DNA of 5,473 nt, from NCBI GenBank assembly GCA_020854785.1, contig JAHFZE010000306.1:1-5473 (forward strand), written 5' to 3'. Source of the DNA: Methanomethylovorans sp. (lineage in GTDB: Archaea; Halobacteriota; Methanosarcinia; Methanosarcinales; Methanosarcinaceae). Positions 1 through 5,473 of this stretch are shown in pieces. The first letter of the stretch is position 1, and each line of letters opens with the position of its first letter. The position numbers and the translations under genes were made by a program. Below the pieces are notes generated by a model, which saw only the letters and a list, made by a program, of their open reading frames with translations, had not been told where the DNA came from and searched no databases.

Positions 1-663
1 AAAAGCGTCCTTCAACTCATGCAAAGTTACTGATGTGTCTTCTGTAAAAGGTCCTGTACGTGTTCTGATGAGCTGTTGCATGTGCGCCCCGCAGCCTAAG
101 GCCAGACCGATATCGTGACAGAGCTTTCTTATATATGTACCAGCTTCACACCCGACTTTCATTAACACCATCGGACCATCTATCTCAAGCACATCAAGAT
201 AATAAATGTTCCTTACACGTATGGACCTTTTTACTGCTGATATCACTGGAGGCATCTGGTAAATAGGACCATTGAACTCAGCACAGACCTTCTTCACGAC
301 CCTTTCTGCAAGCACATCATGTAACCGCATGAGACATATGTATTCCTTTCCTGAAAGACGAAGTGCAGAAACCGTCTTTGTGGCCTTACCCAGCATTATG
401 GGGAGTAAGCCGGTTACACCGGGATCCAAAGAACCAGAATGACCAGCTTTCTGTATTCCCAGAATGGATTTGACCCATGCGGTGACCTCATGGCTGGTAG
501 GACCACTTGATTTATTCAGGTTAATTACACCCATAAGCAGATGCTGTTCTATGGAACGTCCATAGGGAGAACAGCCATAATGAACATTGGTCAGTGCTTT
601 CTTCTTATGGACAAATTCGGTGTGATCGCTATCCAAGAAATAAGATGGGTCAGGAGCTTTCAA
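1..663 (-). CDS. cbf5: Cbf5/TruB-family RNA pseudouridine synthase, 3' end cut by window edge
   Basis: Catalytic subunit of the archaeal H/ACA ribonucleoprotein, which works with Nop10, Gar1 and L7Ae to convert guided rRNA uridines to pseudouridine; archaeal Cbf5 can also make tRNA Ψ55. I translated the open frame from the reverse strand: 221 codons are present of a family length near 330. The end of the TruB domain and the C-terminal PUA domain lie beyond position 1. The core reads GVINLNKSSGPTSHEV, then GHSGSLDPGV at about residues 74-83 with the expected catalytic Asp80, then PPVISAVKR and CEAGTYIRKLCHDIG, all strong Cbf5 signatures. The start is uncertain. TTG at 663-661 has a GGGGGAG site 9 nt upstream and an N-terminal length that fits the family. 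ATG at 696-694 would add 11 residues but has no visible ribosome binding site. With the TTG start the gene overlaps cmk by 14 nt, which suggests coupled translation. Family assignment is firm; the start is moderate. Confidence 0.93.
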   Translation of the reverse strand, partial: MKAPDPSYFLDSDHTEFVHKKKALTNVHYGCSPYGRSIEQHLLMGVINLNKSSGPTSHEVTAWVKSILGIQKAGHSGSLDPGVTGLLPIMLGKATKTVSALRLSGKEYICLMRLHDVLAERVVKKVCAEFNGPIYQMPPVISAVKRSIRVRNIYYLDVLEIDGPMVLMKVGCEAGTYIRKLCHDIGLALGCGAHMQQLIRTRTGPFTEDTSVTLHELKDAF

Positions 664-1204
664 CTGTCCGCTCTCCCCCTTTGATGATAAGAACATCGAT
701 GCATGTAGAAAGTATATGCACTATCTGGAATTGGTCCCATCTGTTTGAATCTATTACAAGATCATAGATCGATAGGTCATTTATATCAATACCATGTATC
801 TCCTGATACCTTAGAGCTTCTGATGCTTCCCTTTCAAGAGTTTCTTCAAGGGCTTGCTTAAAAGAGTTCTTTTCACGGCCAACTATCCTTTGCACACGAA
901 CTTCCATAGGTGCCTTTATCCACACCTTGAGTGCATGAGGGGCCATATGCCCGGCAAGTCTGCCCTCGAGTATAATATTATTCCTTGAAGCTGCTATTTC
1001 CTGCTGGCGTTTGTCTATCTGGATATCTATAGAATCGTCCTTTTCTGCCAATTCACCAAACTCAGCAAGTGTCACACCCCTTTCTTTTGCAAGAGTACGG
1101 AACACTTCACCTGCAGAGATAATTTCCATACCATAGTGTTTAGCAAGCAAATTTGAAGCCGTGGTCGTTCCACTACCTGGAAGACCACTTATGGTGATAA
1201 GCAT
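650..1204 (-). CDS. cmk: Archaeal-type cytidylate (CMP) kinase
   Basis: Cytosolic P-loop kinase that phosphorylates CMP or dCMP with ATP, in pyrimidine nucleotide salvage and supply. The 184-residue length fits archaeal Cmk, which is shorter than the bacterial enzyme of about 225. Visible motifs are the P-loop GLPGSGTTT (residues 7-15), the NMP-binding segment SAGEVFRTLAKERG (30-43), the IDIQIDKRQ helix (59-67), ILEGRLAGHM (78-87) and the arginine-rich lid around RVQRIVGREKNS (103-114). The usual Walker A lysine is replaced by threonine. The frame is open for 60 codons further upstream, but that extension lies inside the preceding gene and looks like nonsense. The ATG at 1204-1202 shares its A with the TAA of the DUF106 gene (TAATG), and a GGTGGAG sequence just upstream can act as the ribosome binding site. 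An alternative name from some pipelines would be an adenylate-kinase-like protein, but the whole motif set fits archaeal Cmk. Confidence 0.93.
   Translation of the reverse strand: MLITISGLPGSGTTTASNLLAKHYGMEIISAGEVFRTLAKERGVTLAEFGELAEKDDSIDIQIDKRQQEIAASRNNIILEGRLAGHMAPHALKVWIKAPMEVRVQRIVGREKNSFKQALEETLEREASEALRYQEIHGIDINDLSIYDLVIDSNRWDQFQIVHILSTCIDVLIIKGGERTVESS
673..679 (-). promoter_or_regulatory. Shine-Dalgarno site for cbf5
   Basis: GGGGGAG on the minus strand lies inside the 3' end of cmk, 9 nt before the TTG at 663-661. It is the reason for preferring that TTG over the ATG at 696-694, which lies upstream of this site and cannot use it. Confidence 0.6.
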
Positions 1205-1824
1205 TATACTCCACCAACATCCAATGCTTTCCTGATCAACTGACTCACGGCAAGGGACGTAATGAAATACCAGAATATCCAGTATTGGATCGGGCCCAGG
1301 ATAGTATCCGTAAGCAACTGATGTCCCCAGAACGGAAAGTTCAAAGAGGCATCGGCATGTCCAGAAATGAAATGATAGGCCCACATGAACAGTGGCAGTG
1401 AAATGATACTGATATATGCCATGGGCTTGAATTGCTGCTTGGACATCTCCATCTGATCAGACATCATCTTTGTTCTCTGCTCCTCGAGCTTTTTCATTAC
1501 AGCAGTGTTGTTTGCGATCTGAGCTTCTCTGTACTCTTTCTGAAAAACACGCATTGACTCCTGAGTATTGCGCATCAGTTCCCAGTCAATGGTATACTTC
1601 TGAATAAGGGAAGCATAAAGAGCTGTGATAGCAGCCATTATGAAGAGAATAAGATGGAAATTTGATTCTCCCACCAGATTAATGAGTGGGTCCATAAAAA
1701 ATCCTACTGCTGTACCCAGAGAATCCCTGAAGTCCTGGCCTAATACAAGTATTCCGATCATAAGGGATAGACCCAGGGCCAACAGCATATGATCGACCTT
1801 TTTCTTGAAATCACTGGTTGCCAC
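1204..1824 (-). CDS. DUF106 (EMC3/TMCO1-type) Oxa1-superfamily membrane insertase
   Basis: Archaeal integral membrane protein of the DUF106 family, a distant relative of YidC/Oxa1, Get1, EMC3 and TMCO1. The family is thought to insert membrane proteins co-translationally beside SecY. Numbering from the GTG start (206 aa), I see a hydrophobic segment at about 12-30, a second at 57-75, a charged coiled coil at 80-130 that would lie in the cytoplasm, a third at 133-152 and a fourth at 176-197. The last begins with the family-typical GPIQYWIFWYF. Length and layout fit the archaeal family. Two starts are possible: TTG at 1830-1828, only 2 nt after GTGGGG, and GTG at 1824-1822, with an 8-nt spacer to the same site. 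I chose GTG. The gene sits 9-15 nt after adk and overlaps cmk by one base. Insertase function comes from family knowledge, not from catalytic residues here. Confidence 0.9.
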   Translation of the reverse strand: MATSDFKKKVDHMLLALGLSLMIGILVLGQDFRDSLGTAVGFFMDPLINLVGESNFHLILFIMAAITALYASLIQKYTIDWELMRNTQESMRVFQKEYREAQIANNTAVMKKLEEQRTKMMSDQMEMSKQQFKPMAYISIISLPLFMWAYHFISGHADASLNFPFWGHQLLTDTILGPIQYWIFWYFITSLAVSQLIRKALDVGGV

Positions 1825-1832
1825 GATCAAAT

Positions 1833-1838
1833 CCCCAC
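1833..1838 (-). promoter_or_regulatory. Shine-Dalgarno site for the DUF106 gene
   Basis: GTGGGG on the minus strand lies between the adk stop and the DUF106 gene. The spacer is 8 nt to the GTG at 1824-1822 but only 2 nt to the TTG at 1830-1828, so the GTG start is favoured. Confidence 0.5.
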
Positions 1839-1839
1839 T

Positions 1840-2490
1840 TTATTTTCTATATGGATCAAGTACATCACATATTTGTTTGAGAACATCTTCTACAGAACCA
1901 GTGCCATCGATGTTCACAAGGAGATCCATGCCCTCATAATAATCTATCAGTGGCTTCGTCTTAGCTGCATATACCTCGAGACGCTGACGAACTACCGCTT
2001 CCTTATCGTCATCACGCTGGTACAGTTCACCACCGCAAGCATCACATGTGCCTTCCTTTAAAGGAAGATTGAACATCAAATGGTAACTTTCTCCACATGA
2101 GCACATCCTGCGTCCACTCAGCCTGCCTATGAGCTCTTCATCAGGAACATCAATATTGAGCACCACATCAAGAGGCTTGTTGATCTTCCCGAGAATATCC
2201 TGCAGGGCTTCTGCCTGAGGAATAGTACGGGGATAACCATCCAGCATATAACCATCCTTACAGTCTGACTGTTGAAGCCGATCCCTGATAATTCCGATCA
2301 GTACTTCATCTGGTACAAGCTCTCCTTTATCCATAAATTCTTTGGCTTGCATCCCAAGTCGTGTGCCTTCCCTCACATTGGCACGTAAAATATCACCAGT
2401 AGAAATGTGAGGTATATTGTAATGCTTAGCCAGTTCCTTGGCCTGAGTGCCTTTACCGGCACCAGGCGGACCAAATAATACTATATTCAT
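1840..2490 (-). CDS. adk: Adenylate kinase, bacterial-type long form with zinc-binding lid
   Basis: Converts ATP + AMP to two ADP in the cytosol and balances adenylate pools. The 216-residue protein has the P-loop GPPGAGKGT (7-15, Lys13), the AMP-binding TGDILR (31-36) and DGYPR (84-88), a lid at about 122-160 with the LYQRDDD segment, and RQRLEVY (168-174). The lid carries four cysteines, C130-S-C132 and C149-D-A-C152, that would bind a structural zinc; the first pair is CxC, not the common CxxC. This is the bacterial-type enzyme, not the unrelated archaeal AdkA found after secY in Methanococcus. The ATG at 2490-2488 follows GGGGAGGT at 2495-2502 with a 4-nt spacer. The gene lies 13 nt after secY and is almost certainly co-transcribed with it. 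The secY-adk order also occurs in bacterial spc operons. Confidence 0.96.
   Translation of the reverse strand: MNIVLFGPPGAGKGTQAKELAKHYNIPHISTGDILRANVREGTRLGMQAKEFMDKGELVPDEVLIGIIRDRLQQSDCKDGYMLDGYPRTIPQAEALQDILGKINKPLDVVLNIDVPDEELIGRLSGRRMCSCGESYHLMFNLPLKEGTCDACGGELYQRDDDKEAVVRQRLEVYAAKTKPLIDYYEGMDLLVNIDGTGSVEDVLKQICDVLDPYRK
2052..2067. repeat. 16-bp perfect palindrome inside adk
   Basis: CTTCCTTTAAAGGAAG reads identically on both strands. It falls in the adk lid coding region, encoding the LPLKEG segment (residues 142-147) between the two cysteine pairs. With no loop it is a poor RNA hairpin, and nothing else marks it as a binding site, so chance within coding sequence is likely. Confidence 0.5.
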
Positions 2491-2494
2491 TGAA

Positions 2495-2502
2495 ACCTCC
2501 CC
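2495..2502 (-). promoter_or_regulatory. Strong Shine-Dalgarno site for adk
   Basis: GGGGAGGT on the minus strand lies in the 13-nt gap between the secY TAA (2506-2504) and the adk ATG, with a TTCA spacer. It fixes the adk start and should allow independent initiation on the shared transcript. Confidence 0.7.
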
Positions 2503-2503
2503 A

Positions 2504-3985
2504 TTAGTCCTGTCCGAAGAAAGACCTTATCATTGGATGCATCTCCATCATCTGTTCCGATGCTATATCCTCATACAGACGATAAACAATACTTACAGCA
2601 AGCAGAAGACCTGTTCCTCCTGCGCCTCCAAGAGTACCGAGCAGACTTGCGACAAGTGTGAGCAAACCAATGAATGCACCACCTATGACCGTCACTTTCG
2701 GAATGTAACGGACCATAACCTTTTCAATGCTGCCTACATTACGTCTGAAACCCGGGATCTGCATACCGGAATTGAAAACCTTCTGAGCGGTCTGCTTTGC
2801 ACCCATACCTGTTGTTTCTATCCAGAACAGAGCAAAGATGATCCCACCTCCGATGAGCATCACAGCATCTAAAAAGACATGCAACCCGATCTGCCATACA
2901 GCTGGTACAGGAGCACCCATGCTGGAAAAAGATTCCCTGACAAGGGATGGGACCCAATCATAAGGACTGTTAATAGGAGCAAGGTAATACATGATGCCGT
3001 TTATTGGTTGTGAACCGACATATTCACCAAAGATCGTGATCCCTCTTCCACTCAGTAAAAGACCGATCAGCTGAATGTTAGCCTGAAGAGCACGCACAAG
3101 GATCATAGGAAGAACTGATGCGTATATCAGTTTAACAGGGAACTTACCCCTGGCTCCTCTTACAGCACTATGAGCTAAGGGGATCTCGATACGTGTACTT
3201 TCAACAAAAACGACCAGTAAGAATATGATAATAGTACTCACAAGTGCCAATATGCCACCACTTACAAGTACATACAAAAGACCCTGTCCTGTTGTGAACA
3301 ATGTGAGCAGTTCCTCGTTCTGAACAATATATATCCATTTTGGAAGGAAACCTATTGGAATGCCAGAAGAATCGGCTTGCCAGTTAAACAGACCAGTGAC
3401 TATCTGCTGGGAAACACCCGCTACGATGAAAAGACCGACACCAGAACCAATACCCCATTTAGAGACCACTTCGTCCATGAACAGTATAAGCACGCCGCCG
3501 ATACATATCTGAACAAATATAAGAATAGTAATGATGGTTTCACTGACACCCAGGGAAGAAGCAAGAGCAAGATCCGGCTGGATGTATCCACCCAAGATCT
3601 GAGGCAAAGCTTCCAGTACGATCATCACAAATACCATGAATTTTTGTGCACCCTGGAAAAAAGCCTGGTCAGAAGGATTGGAAAGATCCAGGTTTATCAC
3701 ATTCGCACCAACAAGCAGCTGGAGCACGATCGATGCTGTGACGATGGGACCTATACCAAGCAGGATCAATGAATTCGATGCCCCTGCAAAGAAGGCACGA
3801 TATTGTTCGAACAAGTCTATCGAATCTGCAGATAAACCAAATAAAGGCACATTCGCAAGTGCAAAGTATAGCACAAGTATGCCCAATGTCCACATAAGCT
3901 TTTTCTTGAAATGTACGTGGCCTTCTGGACTGGCAACTGCAGGTAATTTTTTAAATATGGGGTCTAAACTCTCCTTGAAACTCAT
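2504..3985 (-). CDS. secY: Preprotein translocase subunit SecY (Sec61α homologue)
   Basis: Channel-forming subunit of the archaeal SecYEβ translocon, which moves secretory proteins across the cytoplasmic membrane and releases membrane segments sideways into it. From the second ATG the protein is 493 aa with ten expected membrane segments, at about 29-49, 73-93, 114-134, 149-169, 176-199, 238-262, 285-312, 367-390, 430-449 and 454-473; residues 52-72 are the plug region. Family signatures are GIGPIVTASIVLQLLVGA (77-94), SKWGIGSGVGLFIVAGVSQ (175-193), the cytosolic 6/7 loop ESTRIEIPLAHSAVRG (262-277), FWIETTG (387-393) and GGTGLLLAVSIVYRLYED (456-473). These match archaeal SecY and have the cytosolic loops that bind the ribosome. 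The start is the second of two tandem ATGs (3988-3986 and 3985-3983), because GGGTGG leaves 4 nt before it but only 1 nt before the first. A longer in-frame extension to 4039 would run through the leader and is unlikely. It heads the downstream five-gene unit. Confidence 0.97.
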   Translation of the reverse strand: MSFKESLDPIFKKLPAVASPEGHVHFKKKLMWTLGILVLYFALANVPLFGLSADSIDLFEQYRAFFAGASNSLILLGIGPIVTASIVLQLLVGANVINLDLSNPSDQAFFQGAQKFMVFVMIVLEALPQILGGYIQPDLALASSLGVSETIITILIFVQICIGGVLILFMDEVVSKWGIGSGVGLFIVAGVSQQIVTGLFNWQADSSGIPIGFLPKWIYIVQNEELLTLFTTGQGLLYVLVSGGILALVSTIIIFLLVVFVESTRIEIPLAHSAVRGARGKFPVKLIYASVLPMILVRALQANIQLIGLLLSGRGITIFGEYVGSQPINGIMYYLAPINSPYDWVPSLVRESFSSMGAPVPAVWQIGLHVFLDAVMLIGGGIIFALFWIETTGMGAKQTAQKVFNSGMQIPGFRRNVGSIEKVMVRYIPKVTVIGGAFIGLLTLVASLLGTLGGAGGTGLLLAVSIVYRLYEDIASEQMMEMHPMIRSFFGQD

Positions 3986-3988
3986 CAT

Positions 3989-3995
3989 TCCACCC
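3989..3995 (-). promoter_or_regulatory. Shine-Dalgarno site for secY
   Basis: GGGTGGA on the minus strand directly precedes the tandem ATG-ATG. Spacing favours the second ATG (4 nt from the last G) over the first (1 nt), and argues against the longer in-frame start at 4039, which lies upstream of this site. Confidence 0.65.
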
Positions 3996-4028
3996 TTTAA
4001 CTGGAGAAATGCAAACACAGAATTTGTG

Positions 4029-4062
4029 ATTATATACAATTGATAAACCTAAATATACGTTT
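4029..4062 (-). promoter_or_regulatory. Candidate archaeal promoter(s) for the secY unit
   Basis: Reading the minus strand, AAACG followed by TATATTTA (4062-4050) resembles the archaeal BRE plus TATA layout. A start about 25 nt downstream would fall near 4028-4030, giving a leader of about 45 nt before secY. A second TATA-like element, TATATAAT at 4036-4029, would give a shorter leader of about 20 nt, but its upstream BRE is weaker. The position just after a terminator-like hairpin supports a promoter. The whole gap is AT-rich, so such matches can arise by chance. Confidence 0.5.
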
Positions 4063-4100
4063 ACATTAATAAAGTTGCACCCTATAATTGTTTATATTAC

Positions 4101-4137
4101 AAAAATGGAAAAAGTAATGCCTATTGGCATTACCTTT
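4101..4137 (-). terminator. Hairpin plus T-tracts after uL15
   Basis: On the minus strand GTAATGCC (4133-4126), loop AATA, GGCATTAC (4121-4114) form a perfect 8-bp stem. One G-U and three A-U pairs can extend it to 12 bp, starting within the uL15 stop codon. It is followed by T5 at 4113-4109 and another T5 at 4105-4101. Archaeal RNA polymerase terminates at T-rich tracts, so the T runs may matter more than the stem. It would end or attenuate the ribosomal-protein transcript before secY. Confidence 0.65.
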
Positions 4138-4564
4138 AAGGCTCCAGGCATGAGCCGCCTGCTGCCTCGATTTTTTCTCTTGCCGCACCAGAGAACTCAT
4201 ATGCTGTGACAGCAAGCTTCTTGGTGACCCTGCCGGTACCAAGTACCTTATCGATATCAAGACATGTCAGATCGATACGATACTGGCCTTCTTCAAGCTG
4301 GGCCAGACCATCGAGTACCAACTCATCTGCAAGCTCATCAAGTTCACCTACATTTACTACGGATACCGGTTTAAGGGTCTTTGGCGGACGGGTGAAACCA
4401 TGTTTACCCTGGTCATATCCAAGAAGAATTGCCCTGATAGCATGATGTTTACAGATCCCTGCTCTCCCTCTGCCACCACGATTACCTGCACCGCGTCTGT
4501 TTTTATGAGTACCTCCACCGCAGGTGCGGGAACCTCTGAACTTCTTTGTGTTGCCCTTGCTCAT
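4136..4564 (-). CDS. rplO: 50S ribosomal protein uL15 (L15)
   Basis: Large-subunit protein of the archaeal ribosome that binds 23S rRNA through a long basic N-terminal tail. The 142-residue product begins with a glycine- and arginine-rich tail: [20 protein letters not shown] (8-27), then RGGRGRAG. This is the archaeal/eukaryotic uL15 pattern. A globular part follows with [14 protein letters not shown] and the C-terminal [20 protein letters not shown], the segment typical of the family. The ATG at 4564-4562 lies 4 nt after the uL30 stop, with GAGGT (4571-4575) 6 nt upstream, overlapping the end of uL30 and so favouring coupled translation. It is the last gene before the hairpin, so it probably ends the main ribosomal-protein transcript. 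Confidence 0.97.
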   Translation of the reverse strand: MSKGNTKKFRGSRTCGGGTHKNRRGAGNRGGRGRAGICKHHAIRAILLGYDQGKHGFTRPPKTLKPVSVVNVGELDELADELVLDGLAQLEEGQYRIDLTCLDIDKVLGTGRVTKKLAVTAYEFSGAAREKIEAAGGSCLEP

Positions 4565-4568
4565 GATA

Positions 4569-5030
4569 TTACCTCATCTGGTTAAGGAGGATCTTTATGT
4601 CTTCACCGTGATTCCCCAGTACTCCTCCAAGCTCTACAGGCTTTTTTATCCCTGCGTGCCCTTTACGAGGTGGATGAAGTCTGAATACCGGTTTCAATCC
4701 TGGTACATCTTTAAGTGAAGCTTTTCCGGCGCAGATCGCTTCTGCGAGTTCAGCGATCGTGGAATAATCTGTATTTTGAGAAAGATACTCGTTTGTGAGC
4801 CGTTCTCCGCCTTCAAGCTTACCACGGTTGGTCAACACCTCTGCAAGAGTAGCTGCGTCTATTGTACCGTAGGCAACATAGTCCTTGACCATCTGGATCA
4901 TGCCCCTGTTGTGAGGCGTGTCATTGACCACTACACAGTGGTTCACCCTGTTGAGGCGAAGCATGTGAAGGGTATCCTGAATAGAACCCCTTACATCTAC
5001 ATTACCGCGAATTCTTACAAGTACGAACAT
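4569..5030 (-). CDS. rpmD: 50S ribosomal protein uL30 (archaeal L30/eukaryotic L7 type)
   Basis: Large-subunit protein. The 153-residue length matches archaeal uL30, which has the short bacterial L30 fold (about 60 aa) followed by an archaeal/eukaryotic extension. The N-terminal core reads [20 protein letters not shown] and [12 protein letters not shown]. The C-terminal part ends with [16 protein letters not shown] and GGVLGNHG, the extension motif shared with eukaryotic L7. The ATG at 5030-5028 is one base after the uS5 TGA, with GGGAGGAGG (5037-5045) 6 nt upstream inside the last uS5 codons. The bacterial symbol is used here by archaeal annotation habit; rpl30p is the alternative. Confidence 0.97.
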   Translation of the reverse strand: MFVLVRIRGNVDVRGSIQDTLHMLRLNRVNHCVVVNDTPHNRGMIQMVKDYVAYGTIDAATLAEVLTNRGKLEGGERLTNEYLSQNTDYSTIAELAEAICAGKASLKDVPGLKPVFRLHPPRKGHAGIKKPVELGGVLGNHGEDIKILLNQMR

Positions 5031-5031
5031 C

Positions 5032-5473
5032 TCAAGCCTCCTCCCTGCGAATATGGATAGGATGCTTCACAGTACCTGTCGCCTGCAGAGCATTGAACGT
5101 TGCCTTTGCGAAGTTAAGTGTTGTTCTGGTGGTACCTTCTGTCCTTGTCCAAACATCCCTGATACCTGCCTTTTCCAGCACTTTCTTTGCTGTTCCACCG
5201 GCAGCGAGGCCAAGACCCCTGGGAGCCGGCATAAGCACCACAATGACACTACCTGCTTTGCCCATTACTTCAGATGGTACGGTGTGGTCAAGACCGCAAG
5301 CACATTCCCATGAACCGCATCCACGCTTCACGCGTACCAGATTGATCTTCGCATTCTCAATAGCTTTTCTGATAGCAGGTCCTACCTGATTGTCCTTGGC
5401 TTGCCCAAGACCTACAAAGCCATCACCGTTACCCACGATAACTGTAGCTCTGAACTTTACACGACGTCCTGAG
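5032..5473 (-). CDS. rpsE: 30S ribosomal protein uS5 (S5), 5' end cut by window edge
   Basis: Small-subunit protein involved in decoding accuracy. The frame is open to the right edge, giving 146 complete residues plus the stop; archaeal uS5 is usually a little over 200 aa, so roughly the first 60-70 residues lie outside. The visible part starts with [19 protein letters not shown], in the double-stranded-RNA-binding-like S5 domain. A GTG at 5436-5434 is internal (the V of VGNGDG) and should not be taken as the start. [17 protein letters not shown] is the archaeal form of the S5 signature, and [23 protein letters not shown] is the C-terminal S5 domain. The end, IRREEA, is followed by TGA and, after one base, the uL30 ATG. 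The adjacent uL30 and uL15 confirm the spc operon order. Confidence 0.97.
   Translation of the reverse strand, partial: SGRRVKFRATVIVGNGDGFVGLGQAKDNQVGPAIRKAIENAKINLVRVKRGCGSWECACGLDHTVPSEVMGKAGSVIVVLMPAPRGLGLAAGGTAKKVLEKAGIRDVWTRTEGTTRTTLNFAKATFNALQATGTVKHPIHIRREEA

Noticed and set aside
415..450. GHSGSLDPGV in Cbf5 as a catalytic-motif anomaly
   Set aside because: The catalytic Asp is present, and the neighbouring positions (T/S and K/G) vary among TruB-family enzymes.
1205..1384. In-frame 60-codon upstream extension of cmk
   Set aside because: It lies wholly inside the DUF106 gene, shows no kinase homology, and would place the P-loop at residue 67. The ATG at 1204 gives the correct family N-terminus.
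2488..2505. Five-codon mini-ORF (MGRFQ) starting inside the secY stop and ending over the adk start
   Set aside because: It arises automatically from the TAATG and ATGA contexts, and its codons are the adk Shine-Dalgarno sequence. No evidence of translation.
3986..4039. 18-codon in-frame extension of secY to 4039
   Set aside because: It crosses the secY ribosome binding site and reaches the TATA-like region, and archaeal SecY proteins normally begin at the MSFKE-like N-terminus.
3377..4043. Plus-strand open frames opposite secY (131 and 135 codons)
   Set aside because: They are antisense shadows of conserved SecY coding sequence, with low-complexity or unlikely compositions and no ribosome binding site of note.
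5290..5325. Cysteine cluster CGSWECAC in uS5 as a possible novel metal site
   Set aside because: This segment belongs to the archaeal version of the S5 signature and, as far as I recall, is shared by many archaeal uS5 proteins.
4136..5389. Plus-strand open frames opposite uL15, uL30 and uS5
   Set aside because: Each overlaps a well-conserved ribosomal protein gene on the other strand and shows no recognisable motif.
5032..5436. uS5 beginning at GTG 5436
   Set aside because: The frame continues to the window edge and the upstream residues [12 protein letters not shown] are conserved uS5 sequence, so the GTG encodes an internal valine.

Overview
The window is a compact archaeal housekeeping locus, with every gene on the minus strand, so transcription runs from high to low coordinates. 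The order is uS5 – uL30 – uL15 – secY – adk – Oxa1-like DUF106 protein – cmk – cbf5. This is the end of the archaeal spc ribosomal-protein operon followed by the usual secY downstream cluster. Archaeal origin is shown by the archaeal/eukaryotic-type uL30 (153 aa) and uL15, a SecY of the SecYEβ type, the DUF106 Oxa1-superfamily protein, an archaeal-type CMP kinase and a Cbf5 pseudouridine synthase. The bacterial-type long adenylate kinase, the cmk P-loop variant GLPGSGTTT, the absence of eL34 and eL14 from the cluster and the moderate GC content point to a methanogen of the Methanosarcinales, probably Methanosarcinaceae. That lineage call rests on remembered homologues, not a search.

Right block (4136-5473): uS5 (cut by the window's right edge), uL30 and uL15 are packed with 1-4 nt gaps and clear Shine-Dalgarno sites. 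Right after the uL15 stop codon comes a hairpin followed by two T5 runs, a good candidate transcription terminator.

Gap (3986-4135): a 150-nt AT-rich stretch is the only real intergenic region. After the hairpin it holds archaeal BRE/TATA-like elements and the secY ribosome binding site. It is best read as the boundary between the ribosomal-protein unit and a separately promoted secY unit, with possible read-through.

Left block (1-3985): secY, adk, the DUF106 protein, cmk and cbf5 (cut by the left edge) are joined by gaps of 13 and 9 nt, a 1-nt TAATG overlap and a likely 14-nt overlap. They look like one transcription unit with translational coupling. It combines membrane protein insertion (SecY and an Oxa1-like insertase), nucleotide phosphorylation (AMP and CMP kinases) and H/ACA-guided RNA pseudouridylation, all growth-linked functions.

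I found no mobile element, CRISPR array, tRNA, rRNA or defence system, and nothing that looks like a previously undescribed system. The points worth a second look are the uL15-secY boundary, three start-codon choices, the CxC/CxxC zinc site of Adk, the Walker A substitution in Cmk and a 16-bp palindrome inside adk.
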